Shown here in pieces: positions 52,189 to 61,072 of a stretch of 64,000 bases of DNA. This DNA is from Phyllobacterium sp. 21LDTY02-6. Its GTDB lineage: Bacteria > Pseudomonadota > Alphaproteobacteria > Rhizobiales > Rhizobiaceae. The translations under genes and the position numbers were made by a program. Numbering within the stretch: position 1 is the stretch's first letter; the number at the start of each line of letters is the position of its first letter. The stretch spans positions 62,001 to 126,000 of the forward strand of contig NZ_JAMJWD020000005.1 in assembly GCF_023554255.2 (NCBI RefSeq), given 5' to 3'. Below the pieces are notes generated by a model. That model saw nothing but the letters and a program-made list of their open reading frames with translations, searched no databases and was not told where the DNA came from.

Positions 52189-53244
52189 ATGGCCAACATT
52201 GTCATCGACAGTATCCGCAAGGACTTCGGCACCTTCCAGGCGCTCAAGGAAGTCTCCTTGACAATCAACGACGGCGAATTCGTCTCACTGCTGGGACCGT
52301 CGGGCTGCGGCAAGACCACGCTGCTGCGTATCATTGCCGGGCTCGAAACCGGAACATCCGGCGATATTAGCGTCGATGGCCGTTCCATCGTCGGCCTGCC
52401 GCCAAAAGACCGTGGCCTGGCCATGGTTTTTCAGAACTATGCGGTGTTCCCCCATATGACGGTCTATGAAAATGTCGCCTTCGGATTGCGTATGCAGAAA
52501 GCCGATGAGGCTCGTGTCAAGAAACAAGTCGAGAAGGCAGCCGCTCTGCTGCATATCGAGCCGAATCTCGGTCGTTATCCTAACAAGTTGTCTGGCGGCC
52601 AGCGGCAGCGTGTCGCGGTGGCGCGTGCGCTCGCAGTGGAGCCCCGCGTGCTTTTGATGGACGAACCGCTTTCCAACCTCGACGCCTTGCTGCGCCTTGA
52701 GATGCGCACCGAACTGAAGACAGTGCTGCAGGCGGCCGGCACAACGACGATCTACGTCACACACGACCAGACGGAGGCAATGGGGCTGTCCGACCGTATA
52801 GCCGTCGTTCATGACGGCCGCATCGAGCAGGTCGGTACGCCGGTCGAGGTCTACAATCATCCGGCCACGCGCTTTGTCGGCAGTTTCATCGGCAACCCAC
52901 CGATGAATTTCATCAGCATGCCAGTCACCGCTGGCCACGTGGCGATCGGTACCAAGCGGTTCGCGGTGCCGGCCGGCAGCGGTGACACCATCCTGCTCGG
53001 CCTACGTGGCGAGACGGTGGAGCGCGCGCCTCACGGACAGGGACTGGAAATGCAGGTGCGGGTGGCCGAGCCGATGGGTTCGCACCTGCTTCTAACCGGC
53101 AGCATTCTTGGTCAGGCCGCACGCGTCATTCTGCCTGCCACGGAAACTGTGCGGAATGGCGAGATGATCGGTCTTACGCTGGATGCCAAGCGTTTGACCT
53201 GGCTGTCGCCGGACAGCGGCATTTCCTATCCGGCAGCAGCCTGA
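52189..53244 (+). CDS. Sugar ABC ATPase, UgpC/MalK type
   Basis: 351 residues. Walker A GPSGCGKTT near residue 38, signature LSGGQRQRVAVARAL, Walker B VLLMDEPLSNLDA, switch His in YVTHDQTEAMGL, and a C-terminal TOBE-like domain (from about 240). It pairs with the two permeases upstream in the same operon. Confidence 0.94.
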   Translation: MANIVIDSIRKDFGTFQALKEVSLTINDGEFVSLLGPSGCGKTTLLRIIAGLETGTSGDISVDGRSIVGLPPKDRGLAMVFQNYAVFPHMTVYENVAFGLRMQKADEARVKKQVEKAAALLHIEPNLGRYPNKLSGGQRQRVAVARALAVEPRVLLMDEPLSNLDALLRLEMRTELKTVLQAAGTTTIYVTHDQTEAMGLSDRIAVVHDGRIEQVGTPVEVYNHPATRFVGSFIGNPPMNFISMPVTAGHVAIGTKRFAVPAGSGDTILLGLRGETVERAPHGQGLEMQVRVAEPMGSHLLLTGSILGQAARVILPATETVRNGEMIGLTLDAKRLTWLSPDSGISYPAAA

Positions 53245-53263
53245 GACATCTGGAGTTTTGACA

Positions 53264-54529
53264 GTGACCAAATACTTTGACGAGGCTAAACGGATCCTCG
53301 CAGCGAATGACCGTGGCGGCTACACCGTGCCGACCGACAGGCTCTATCCGTTTCAGTGGAACTGGGATTCCGCCTTTGTTGCCATGGGTTTTGCTACCTA
53401 TGATATCGATCGCGCCTATCGCGAACTGGAGCGTCTGGCCGAGGGCCAGTGGGCCGACGGTATGATTCCGCATATCATCTTCCACCAGCCAAGTGACACC
53501 TATTTCCCGGGCCCCGGCGTCTGGCGCACGAACCACACTATCCCGACATCCGGCATTACCCAGCCGCCGGTATTCGGCATGGCGCTGCGCGCCGTTCACG
53601 AAGCGGCGGAAAAGGCTGGCACCGACAATGCCCGGGCCCGCACGATCGTGCTATTCGAAGCGGCCCTGAAATGGCATCGTTGGTGGTATGCGGCACGCGA
53701 TCCCGATGGCACGGGCCTCGTGGCGCTATTGCATCCTTGGGAAAGCGGTAGCGACAATTCGCCGGCATGGGACGTCGCGCTTGCCCGAGTGCCGACGACG
53801 ACCAATACCGCGGTGGTGCGCAAGGATACGGGCCACGTCAATGCCGACATGCGCCCTCGCGACGAGGATTATCGGCGCTTCATCCATCTGGTTGACACCT
53901 ACGCCGCCTGTGGCTGGAACCCGGCCAAGCAATGGGAAAAGGCATCGTTCAAAGTGGCGGAAGTGCAGACCAGTGCCATCCTTCTCAAGGCCGGTGAAGA
54001 TCTCGAACATCTGGCCGGCCAGCTCGGCCTCGACGCAGCTGCAGAGGAACTTGCGGCCTTTAATTATCGCACACGCCGGGCGCTGCTGGCACAATGGCGG
54101 CCAAACCTGTCCCGCTTCGTCTCCAGCGATCTGATCTCCGGTCAAGACATCGAGGCGCCGACCCAGGCGGGTTTCCTTCCGCTGCTGGCACTCGACCTCG
54201 ACACGGATTTGACGCAAGCCTTGGCTGCCGAGATGCGGCTTTGGTCGGACGGTATGAAAGTGGCTTTCCCGACGACCAAACCATTTGTGGAAAGTTTTGA
54301 GGCAAAACGCTATTGGCGCGGTCCGTCCTGGGCGATCATTAACTGGCTGCTGATCGACGGTCTCGAGCGCAACGCCCAGGCAAAAATGGCAGAGACCCTG
54401 CGGTCAAGTACGCTCGATGCCATCGAAACGGAGGGGTTTGCCGAGTATTTCGACCCGATCACCGGCGAAGGCTGTGGCGGGCTTGGCTTTTCCTGGACGG
54501 CGGCAACCTACCTGTGGCTAGCGAGATGA
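53264..54529 (+). CDS. GH63-type glycoside hydrolase (MGH1-like)
   Basis: 421 residues of the (alpha/alpha)6-barrel MGH1-like group in clan GH63, which includes mannosylglycerate and glucosylglycerate hydrolases. Hallmark blocks are YPFQWNWDSAFVAMGFATYD, then QWADGMIPHIIFHQ, LLHPWESGSDNSPAWD, and the late RYWRGPSWAIINWLL with a final GLGFSWTAATYLWL. It lacks a signal peptide, so it acts on the imported sugar. GTG 53264 is preferred over TTG 53258 because GGAG then stands eight bases away. It is the last gene of the lacI-transporter operon. A hexosyl-glycerate or related compatible solute is the best guess for the substrate. Confidence 0.85.
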   Translation: MTKYFDEAKRILAANDRGGYTVPTDRLYPFQWNWDSAFVAMGFATYDIDRAYRELERLAEGQWADGMIPHIIFHQPSDTYFPGPGVWRTNHTIPTSGITQPPVFGMALRAVHEAAEKAGTDNARARTIVLFEAALKWHRWWYAARDPDGTGLVALLHPWESGSDNSPAWDVALARVPTTTNTAVVRKDTGHVNADMRPRDEDYRRFIHLVDTYAACGWNPAKQWEKASFKVAEVQTSAILLKAGEDLEHLAGQLGLDAAAEELAAFNYRTRRALLAQWRPNLSRFVSSDLISGQDIEAPTQAGFLPLLALDLDTDLTQALAAEMRLWSDGMKVAFPTTKPFVESFEAKRYWRGPSWAIINWLLIDGLERNAQAKMAETLRSSTLDAIETEGFAEYFDPITGEGCGGLGFSWTAATYLWLAR

Positions 54530-54600
54530 CGATCGTCACGGCCTGAAGGCCAATGGGTCATGACACGATAGTCGGCGCGCAGCCGCCGCTATGCCATCGG

Positions 54601-54849
54601 TCAATCCAACGCCCGGTAACCGCGCCTGCATTTGGCCCTGAACAGCTGGGTGAAACGGGCCTGCGCATCATCTTCGCCAGCAAATGTCTGGATCTTCACC
54701 TGTCCGGCCGAGCCTATGCGTCCCCAGTTGCGCATCAACGACACTTCGCCAAACAGGTTTTGCTGGATCGACAGGTGATAGAAGCGGCGCATATTGTGCT
54801 CCGGCTCGATGCGCTGCATGTAGGTCTGGAATGGCGCCTGTTGTGACAT
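54601..54849 (-). CDS. Stand-alone WGR domain protein
   Basis: 82 residues, nearly all WGR domain: MRRFYHLSIQQNLFGEVSLM, then RNWGRIGSAGQVKIQTF and ARFTQLFRAKCRRGY. In eukaryotic PARPs and bacterial MolR-like proteins this domain binds nucleic acid. ATG 54849 starts at the domain boundary; the longer frame to 54963 looks unnatural. No partner is obvious, with a membrane protein divergent on the other side. Confidence 0.83.
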   Translation of the reverse strand: MSQQAPFQTYMQRIEPEHNMRRFYHLSIQQNLFGEVSLMRNWGRIGSAGQVKIQTFAGEDDAQARFTQLFRAKCRRGYRALD

Positions 54850-54982
54850 GGCGGAATCTTCGCCGGCACGAGCCCGGAAATCCAACGACTTTTTTGAATC
54901 GATTGGCCGCGATTGATTCATCCGCGTGATGAATGGCGCAGTGTCTGCTGCAATACATGCCATAATCGTTTATGCAGGACGG

Positions 54983-55672
54983 ATGATTGCACTTTCTGCC
55001 CTGCTCTATTTCCTCAGCCAACATTTCCTTCTGTCGATGCCGCTGCTGACATTGTGCGGCCTTGCAATCGGTGCCGCTATCACACGATGGCGGGCGAACT
55101 CCGCATGGTTCGTGCTTGGCATCGTTGGCTTTCTCATTGGCGTGTTCAACATAATCACGGGGTCAATGGTCAATGCGATTTTCCTCAACGCGTTCGGTAT
55201 CTATGGCACTGCGGTCATCACGCATGCCGAAGAAACCAACTCTCAGCTCAACAACCAGAATATCTGGGCCTACGACGCCGTCATGAAGACCGCCGATGGC
55301 CGCGACATCAGAATCAGCTTCGACACAATGTCCGCCAGCCTCTATCCGCCCCGCAACGAGATCAATATCCCGCCGACGGGAGAGCGCTTCGTCGTCAAAT
55401 ACATCCCCGGCTTTGAGCGCAATGTTGCGATCATGCGCGATGAATCGCCTTACGGGAAACGGCAGCTCGTCATGAAAGCACGTGTACCAGTGGATCGCGC
55501 TGCCGCCCAGCTTGCCGCCAGCCCGGACAACGAGGCTTTCAAACAGGAATATCGCGATGCCTTGCATCAGTTCCTGGACAGCCATGGTGAAGATGCACCG
55601 CCGGGGTTGGCCGCGCGTTATCGCGATGAACTGCAGGCTCTCGATCGCAAGGCCTCCACGCAAGAGCGCTGA
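54983..55672 (+). CDS. Membrane protein of unknown function
   Basis: About 229 residues from ATG 54983; in-frame codons at 54926-54929 are alternatives with no ribosome site. Three hydrophobic helices (ALSALLYFLSQHFLLSMPLL, TLCGLAIGAAI, FVLGIVGFLIGVFNIITGSM) precede a soluble domain with AVMKTADGRDIRISFDTMSA, then ERFVVKYIPGFERNVAIM, resembling the DUF3592-type beta domain only vaguely. The tail is charged and helical. I do not recognise the family. Confidence 0.6.
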   Translation: MIALSALLYFLSQHFLLSMPLLTLCGLAIGAAITRWRANSAWFVLGIVGFLIGVFNIITGSMVNAIFLNAFGIYGTAVITHAEETNSQLNNQNIWAYDAVMKTADGRDIRISFDTMSASLYPPRNEINIPPTGERFVVKYIPGFERNVAIMRDESPYGKRQLVMKARVPVDRAAAQLAASPDNEAFKQEYRDALHQFLDSHGEDAPPGLAARYRDELQALDRKASTQER

Positions 55673-55738
55673 AGATGCCGGAATTCAAGGCGGGGCGCGT
55701 GACGCTTTTGTGACCGAAATGAAAGCCATTGGAAACGC

Positions 55739-55756
55739 CTGTTACGGGGCTGACAC
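55739..55756 (+). promoter_or_regulatory. Pho-box-like repeat
   Basis: CTGTTAC-GGGG-CTGACAC: two 7-base half sites with a 4-base spacer, as in the PhoB consensus CTGTCAT-N4-CTGTCAT (5 of 7 matches in each half). Ten bases further a TAAGAG (55767-55772) could be the -10 hexamer, the spacing of Pho promoters where the box replaces -35. It lies 72 bases before the metallophosphoesterase start, so phosphate-starvation control of the operon is plausible. Confidence 0.5.
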
Positions 55757-55827
55757 AAGGAAGCGCTAAGAGGCTCGCAACAGCGCCGCCGAATGTGCCG
55801 GCGCGCCTGAATACCGGAGAGCCGACC

Positions 55828-56694
55828 ATGAAAGTCATCCAGATCACCGACACCCATTTCAGCCCGGAAAAGACCCATTTCAATGGGAACTGGGCGCCGC
55901 TCCTGACCTGGATCGAAGACCAGAAGGCCGACCTGATCATCCATACCGGTGACCTTTCCGTCGATGGCGCCGATCATGGCCAGGACATCACCTTTTCGAT
56001 GGATCTGATGCGCCAGGTCTCGACCCCCATGCTGGTCATTCCCGGCAATCACGATGTCGGCCATCTGCCGGGCTTCCATCAGCCGGTCAATGCGGAGCGC
56101 CTCCAGCGTTGGCGCGATCTGACCGATGGCGATCGCTTCATCGAGGATGCGAACGGCTGGCGTTTCATTGGGCTCAATGCGCTTCTTCTCGGCCACGAGG
56201 ACGAAGAGGAAGAAGCGCAGTTCGAATGGCTGCGGACCGCATTCGAGGAACGCAACGGACGCCGGCTGGCGTTGTTTTCCCACAAGCCGCTGTTTGTCGA
56301 CGTTCCCAATGAAGGCGATACCGGCTATTGGGGTTTTCGTCCCGCCCAGCGCAAGCGTCTCTTCGACCTGATGGCCGGCCATGACGTGGCGCTGTTTGCC
56401 AGCGGCCACCTGCATTGGGCCTGGAAGGGCAAGTTCGAGAACACCTCGATCGTCTGGGGGCCGTCGGCCGCTTTCGTCATCGACACGCTCGAGCGAGAAA
56501 TGCCGGGCGAGCGCCTGATCGGCGCCGTCGTCCACCAGTTCGGCGACGAGGTGACGAGCGATATCGTCACTGTTCCGGGCATGACTGCCCATTATATCGA
56601 CGATGTCATCCACGAAGTCTATCCGCAGGCAGTGCCAAAGGGCGGCCGGGCTGCCAAGTCTCTGCGGCGGACGGCCAAGGAGGCTGCGGAATGA
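55828..56694 (+). CDS. Cytoplasmic metallophosphoesterase (GpdQ/CpdA-like)
   Basis: 288 residues with the complete calcineurin-like metal site: DTH near residue 7 (QITDTHFS), HTGDLS, PGNHDVGH, a His in FSHKPLF and GHLHWAW. Relatives cleave cyclic nucleotides, glycerophosphodiesters or phosphonate diesters. No signal peptide, so substrate must be imported first. ATG 55828 has GGAGAG upstream. It overlaps the ATPase gene (ATGA) of an Ugp-like importer, the same logic as UgpQ with UgpBAEC. A Pho-box-like element stands upstream. Confidence 0.88.
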   Translation: MKVIQITDTHFSPEKTHFNGNWAPLLTWIEDQKADLIIHTGDLSVDGADHGQDITFSMDLMRQVSTPMLVIPGNHDVGHLPGFHQPVNAERLQRWRDLTDGDRFIEDANGWRFIGLNALLLGHEDEEEEAQFEWLRTAFEERNGRRLALFSHKPLFVDVPNEGDTGYWGFRPAQRKRLFDLMAGHDVALFASGHLHWAWKGKFENTSIVWGPSAAFVIDTLEREMPGERLIGAVVHQFGDEVTSDIVTVPGMTAHYIDDVIHEVYPQAVPKGGRAAKSLRRTAKEAAE

Positions 56695-57860
56695 CCACCC
56701 TCAGCCTTTCCAACATCCAGAAATCCTTTGGCGGCAACCATATCCTCAAGGGCGTCAGTCTCGATGTGCAGCCGGGCGAATTCATCGCGTTGGTCGGCCC
56801 GTCGGGCTGCGGCAAGAGCACGCTTCTGCGCATCCTCGCGGGTCTCGACAGCGCCGATAGCGGCGAGATCGTCATCAATGGCCGCGAGGTCAGCGGGACG
56901 CAGGCCGCCGATCGCAATATTGCGATGGTCTTCCAATCCTACGCGCTCTATCCGCATCTGACGGCAGCCCAGAACATCGCCGTGCCGCTGGTCATGCGCC
57001 GGCTGACGCGCACGCAGCAGATCCCCTTCGTCGCTCCGCTGATCCCGGGCCAGCGCAAGGCTGTCGCCGAGATCCACCGCGACGTGCGCGAAATGGCCGC
57101 CTCGCTCAAGATCGACCATCTTCTCGACCGCAAGCCGGGCCAGATGTCCGGCGGCCAGCGCCAGCGCGTGGCGCTCGCCCGCGCCATGGTGCGCCGCCCG
57201 GCCGTGTTCCTCATGGACGAGCCGCTGTCCAATCTCGATGCCAACCTGCGTGTCCATGCCCGCGGTGAGATCGTCGAGTTGCATCGCCGCGCCGGCGTGC
57301 CGACCCTCTATGTCACCCATGACCAGGCGGAAGCCCTTTCAATGGCCGACCGCGTCGCCGTGATGATCGGCGGCTCGCTGCTGCAGCTGGCGGCACCGCA
57401 GGTGATCTACGACGATCCGCAGCATATCGAGGTCGCGAAATTCGTCGGCCAGCCGCGGATCAACCTCGTTTCCTCGCATGCGGAAGCCAATGGCGTCGTC
57501 GCGCTTGGCACCGAGCGCTGCGCACTCGCCAACCGCGGCCTGGCCGCCGGTACGTCGGTCACGCTCGGCGTCCGTTCGGAATTCGTGAGAGTTTCCCGCT
57601 CGGGCAACGCCGGGCTTCCCGCGCATGTCGAGCGCGTCGAGTTCCTGGGCTCCGAAATCATCGTCTACAGCAAGCTCGATGCGATCGGCGAAACCATGAT
57701 CGCCAAGGTGACGCCCGCCGAAGGTGCGGGCCTCGGCCCGGGCACGCCGGTTCGCCTCTCGGCAGCGGCCGAGCACATCATGGTCTTCGGTGCCGATGGC
57801 GCCCGGCTTGCCTCGGCGCCGCTGGTCAAGAGCGCGGTCAAGGAGGTGGCCTATGCCTGA
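56691..57860 (+). CDS. ABC ATPase, UgpC type, with extended helical domain
   Basis: 389 residues. Walker A GPSGCGKST near residue 39, Q-loop VFQSYALYPHLTAAQNIAV, signature MSGGQRQRVALARAM, Walker B VFLMDEPLSNLDA, switch His YVTHDQAEALSM, and a TOBE-like C-terminal domain. Compared with the ATPase at 52.2 kb, the segment between Q-loop and signature is about 18 residues longer (LTRTQQIPFVAPLIPGQRK). ATG 56691 overlaps the previous stop; longer frames are artefacts. Confidence 0.93.
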   Translation: MTTLSLSNIQKSFGGNHILKGVSLDVQPGEFIALVGPSGCGKSTLLRILAGLDSADSGEIVINGREVSGTQAADRNIAMVFQSYALYPHLTAAQNIAVPLVMRRLTRTQQIPFVAPLIPGQRKAVAEIHRDVREMAASLKIDHLLDRKPGQMSGGQRQRVALARAMVRRPAVFLMDEPLSNLDANLRVHARGEIVELHRRAGVPTLYVTHDQAEALSMADRVAVMIGGSLLQLAAPQVIYDDPQHIEVAKFVGQPRINLVSSHAEANGVVALGTERCALANRGLAAGTSVTLGVRSEFVRVSRSGNAGLPAHVERVEFLGSEIIVYSKLDAIGETMIAKVTPAEGAGLGPGTPVRLSAAAEHIMVFGADGARLASAPLVKSAVKEVAYA

Positions 57861-58794
57861 CATGGCTGCAACCTCGATTGGTCCGGTGCCGGTCGCTGCG
57901 AAAGCGCGGCGCTCTGACGCCGAGAGGCAGGAAGCGCGCGCCGGCCTGTTGCTGTCGCTGCCGGCGATCCTGCTCGTCCTCCTGTTCATCATCCTACCGG
58001 TCGCGGCGGTCATCCTGCTCGGCTTCACCAATTTCGAACTCGGCTATCCAAGCTTCGAATTCGTCGGCCTCGATAACTATGTCGAACTGTTCGGCGACCG
58101 CACTTTCATGAAGTCGCTGTGGAACACGGCCGTCTATGCGGCAATCGTCGCGCCCATGTCGATCTTCCTGGCACTCGGCCTTGCGATGCTGATCGAGGCG
58201 GAAGGCATCGGCCGGTCGTTCTTTCGCACCGCATACTTCCTGCCGGTCGCGTCGCTGCTCGTTGCCATGGCGACCGTCTGGCAATATCTCTTCCACCCGA
58301 CCATCGGCCCGATAAACACGATGCTGGCGATGATCGGCATTAACGGGCCGAACTGGCTCGGCGCGTCGAACACCGTGCTCTACAGCCTGTCGATCATCGG
58401 GGTGTGGCAGTCGGTCGGCTTCAATCTCGTGCTATTCCTCGCCGGTCTCACCGCCATTCCACGCGAGCTTTATTCGGCCGCCGAAATAGACGGCGCGAAA
58501 TCCGGCTGGGACCGGTTCCGGCTGGTCACCTGGCCGATGCTCGGCCCAACCACGCTTTTCGTCACCACGATCAGCGTCATCAATTCCGTAAAGGTCTTCG
58601 AGACGGTCAAGACGCTCACCGAAGGCGGCCCCAACAAGGCCTCCGAAGTGCTGCTCTACACCATCTACCAGGAAGGCTTCGTCTACCTGCGGGTCGGCTA
58701 CGCCTCGGCCATGACGGTGGTCTTCCTCGCCATCCTCGTCGTGCTGATGTTCATCCAGTACCGCGTCCAGGACAAGCAGGTGCATTACTCATGA
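57853..58794 (+). CDS. ABC permease, UgpA type
   Basis: 313 residues, six hydrophobic helices after a charged N-terminus (LLLSLPAILLVLLFIILPVA). Family blocks are YVELFGDRTFMKSLWNTAVY and the EAA loop ELYSAAEIDGAKSGWDRFRL, then VTWPMLGPT. ATG 57853 follows GGAGGTGGCCT and overlaps the ATPase stop by eight bases. It works with the following UgpE-like permease. Confidence 0.93.
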   Translation: MPDMAATSIGPVPVAAKARRSDAERQEARAGLLLSLPAILLVLLFIILPVAAVILLGFTNFELGYPSFEFVGLDNYVELFGDRTFMKSLWNTAVYAAIVAPMSIFLALGLAMLIEAEGIGRSFFRTAYFLPVASLLVAMATVWQYLFHPTIGPINTMLAMIGINGPNWLGASNTVLYSLSIIGVWQSVGFNLVLFLAGLTAIPRELYSAAEIDGAKSGWDRFRLVTWPMLGPTTLFVTTISVINSVKVFETVKTLTEGGPNKASEVLLYTIYQEGFVYLRVGYASAMTVVFLAILVVLMFIQYRVQDKQVHYS

Positions 58795-59627
58795 GCCCGA
58801 ACGCTTTCACCCTCGGCCGCATCGTCCGGCTTTCGATACTCAGCCTCGGCGCCCTGTTATTCCTGGCACCCTACATCTTCATGATCTCGACCGCCGGCAA
58901 GGCGCAGAGCGACATCTTCACCTCATCGCTGAACCTCATCCCGCAACACTGGTTCTATGCGGAAAACTTCGCAAAGGCCTGGTCGCGCGTGCACATGCCG
59001 ACGCTGCTGTTCAACGGCGTGATCGTCTGCCTCATGATCCTGGTCATCCAGGTGGTGATCGCCATCCCCTGCGCCTACGCCATGGCCAAGCTGAAGTTCC
59101 GCGCGGCAAAGGCCATGATGGTGCTCGTCATGCTCGGCCTGCTGGTACCGATCCATGCGACGGCCCTGCCGCTCTATGTCGCCTTCGACAGGGTCGGCGC
59201 ACTCAACAGCTACATGGCTCTGGTCGCACCGTTCTCGATCTCCGTCTTCGGCATCTTCCTCTTCCTGCAGTTCTTCCGCGCCATGCCGGACGACCTGATC
59301 CACGCTGCGCGCCTCGATGGAATGAGCGAGATCGGCGTCATCGCCCGGGTCATCGTGCCGAATGCCTGGCCGGCAATCACCGCGTTTTCGATCTTCTCGG
59401 TCGTGGCCCATTGGAATGACCTCTACTGGCCGCTGATCGTCGTCTCGGACCAGGCCTATGCCACGCCGCCGCTCGGTCTCCTCTACTTCCGCGCCGCGGA
59501 AGCGGGCGACGACTACGGCGCGCTGATGGCGGCGACCCTGATCATCACCTCCCCTCTCGTCGCAGCCTTTCTGATTGCCCAGAAGCGCTTCGTCGAAGGG
59601 ATCACCATGACCGGTCTGAAGGGCTGA
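58791..59627 (+). CDS. ABC permease, UgpE type
   Basis: 278 residues, six hydrophobic helices. EAA loop DLIHAARLDGMSEIGVIARV, then IVPNAWPAITAFSIFSVVAH and WNDLYWPLIVVSDQAYATPP, typical of UgpE/MalG. It overlaps the previous permease (ATGA). The operon continues with the SBP after 68 bases. Confidence 0.93.
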   Translation: MSPNAFTLGRIVRLSILSLGALLFLAPYIFMISTAGKAQSDIFTSSLNLIPQHWFYAENFAKAWSRVHMPTLLFNGVIVCLMILVIQVVIAIPCAYAMAKLKFRAAKAMMVLVMLGLLVPIHATALPLYVAFDRVGALNSYMALVAPFSISVFGIFLFLQFFRAMPDDLIHAARLDGMSEIGVIARVIVPNAWPAITAFSIFSVVAHWNDLYWPLIVVSDQAYATPPLGLLYFRAAEAGDDYGALMAATLIITSPLVAAFLIAQKRFVEGITMTGLKG

Positions 59628-59695
59628 ATCCCAAGTCCGGTCGTCCACACCGAAGCCTGCCCTAACCCAAATCGCCCCGAACCAGGAGCAATGCG

Positions 59696-60964
59696 ATGAA
59701 ACATATCACCAAGATTCTTGCCGCCGCGACCGTTGCCATGACGTTTTCGCTGCCGGCCCATGCCGAAACCACGCTCACCGTGCATTACCCGATGCCAGGC
59801 TTCTTCAAGGACGTGATGGACACGATCTCGAAGAAGTTCATGGAAGGGAACCCGGATATCAAGATCCAGTTCGCCAATCCTTCCGCGACCTATGAGGAAG
59901 GCATCCAGACAATCATGCGCCAGGTCGGCACCTCCGAAATGCCGGACCTGACCTTCATCGGCCTGAACCGCCTGCGCATGGCCAACGAGCGTGACATCCC
60001 GGTTGACATGGGTCCGCTGATCGCCAAGGACAAGGCGACCATGTCTGAGCAGGGCTTTTCCGACACGATCCTGAAGCTTGCCCAGGTCAACGGCAAGCAG
60101 GTCGGCCTGGCCTTCGCGACATCGAATCCGATCATGTACTACAATGCCGACCTGGTGAAGGCTGCTGGCGGCAACCCGGACGTCCCGCCAAAGACCTGGG
60201 ACGAGGTCATCGCCCTCGGCGCCAAGATCAAGGCGCTTGGCAACGATGTAGATTCCATCGACTTCCGCTGGCAGGGCGACGACTGGATGTTCTCCGCGCT
60301 GTTGTTCGGCGCCGGCGGCACCATGCTGTCGGAAGATGAAAGCCAGGTAGCATTCAACGACGAGAAGGGCCAGAAGGCCATGGCTGTCGTCGACCGCCTG
60401 GTCAAGGAAGCCGGCATGCCGGTCTTCACCAAGCAGGCCGGAGAGCAGGCCTTTGTCGCCGGCAAGGTCGGCTTTGCCTTCCAGACCACCGGCGCGCTGC
60501 GCAACACGATCAAGAATGTCGGCGACAAGTTCGACCTGCGTACGGCCGAAATCCCGCTGCTCGACCCGGAAAACGGCAAGCTGCCGACCGGCGGCAATGC
60601 CGTTGTCATCCTCACCAAGGATGAAGCCCGCCAGGAAGCCGCCTGGAAATTCGCCAAGTTCGCTGCCGGCCCTTACGGTGCCTCGGTCGTCGTTCCGGGA
60701 ACGGGTTATGTTCCGAACAACGAACTGGCCGCCAAGGCACCCGAATATCTCGGCAACTTCTACAAGGAAAACCCGCTGTTTCGGGCCGGCCTGAAGCAAA
60801 TGCCGCGCATGATCCCGTGGTATGCCTTCCCGGGTTCGAACGGCGTGCGCGTCACCCAGACGATCGTCGACAACACTTCGCGCGTCGTCGACCAGTCGGC
60901 CACCCCGGACGAGGCGCTGGAAGACGCCGCCAAGGAAATCAAGCGCCTGCTGCCACGCAGCTGA
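59696..60964 (+). CDS. UgpB-like ABC substrate-binding protein
   Basis: 422 residues, SBP_bac_1 family. A signal peptide ends in LPAHA, followed by ETTLTVHYPMPGFFKDVMDT. Segments such as PTGGNAVVILTKDEARQEAA, then AWKFAKFAAG and the late PGTGYVPNNE, resemble UgpB, the glycerol-3-phosphate/glycerophosphodiester binder. AGGAGCA precedes the ATG. A terminator follows. With the metallophosphoesterase at the head of the operon, a phosphodiester ligand is the leading hypothesis. Confidence 0.9.
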   Translation: MKHITKILAAATVAMTFSLPAHAETTLTVHYPMPGFFKDVMDTISKKFMEGNPDIKIQFANPSATYEEGIQTIMRQVGTSEMPDLTFIGLNRLRMANERDIPVDMGPLIAKDKATMSEQGFSDTILKLAQVNGKQVGLAFATSNPIMYYNADLVKAAGGNPDVPPKTWDEVIALGAKIKALGNDVDSIDFRWQGDDWMFSALLFGAGGTMLSEDESQVAFNDEKGQKAMAVVDRLVKEAGMPVFTKQAGEQAFVAGKVGFAFQTTGALRNTIKNVGDKFDLRTAEIPLLDPENGKLPTGGNAVVILTKDEARQEAAWKFAKFAAGPYGASVVVPGTGYVPNNELAAKAPEYLGNFYKENPLFRAGLKQMPRMIPWYAFPGSNGVRVTQTIVDNTSRVVDQSATPDEALEDAAKEIKRLLPRS

Positions 60965-60988
60965 GCTTTCATTCCTGGAAGATATCAG

Positions 60989-61024
60989 CCGCCGGGAGCG
61001 AAAGAGTCCGGCGGTTCTGTTTTT
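60989..61024 (+). terminator. Rho-independent terminator
   Basis: CCGCCGG (60989-60995) pairs perfectly with CCGGCGG (61008-61014), followed by TTCTGTTTTT. It lies 24 bases after the SBP stop and ends the phosphoesterase-transporter operon. Confidence 0.85.
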
Positions 61025-61072
61025 GCGTTGCCGGTGAATCAGCGGCGGAGAAAAATTCCGCGTCCAAAGCCC

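Noticed and set aside
59513-60799. Minus-strand open frame of 428 codons opposite the UgpB-like SBP
   Set aside because: Complement of a clear SBP gene with signal peptide; no motifs of its own.
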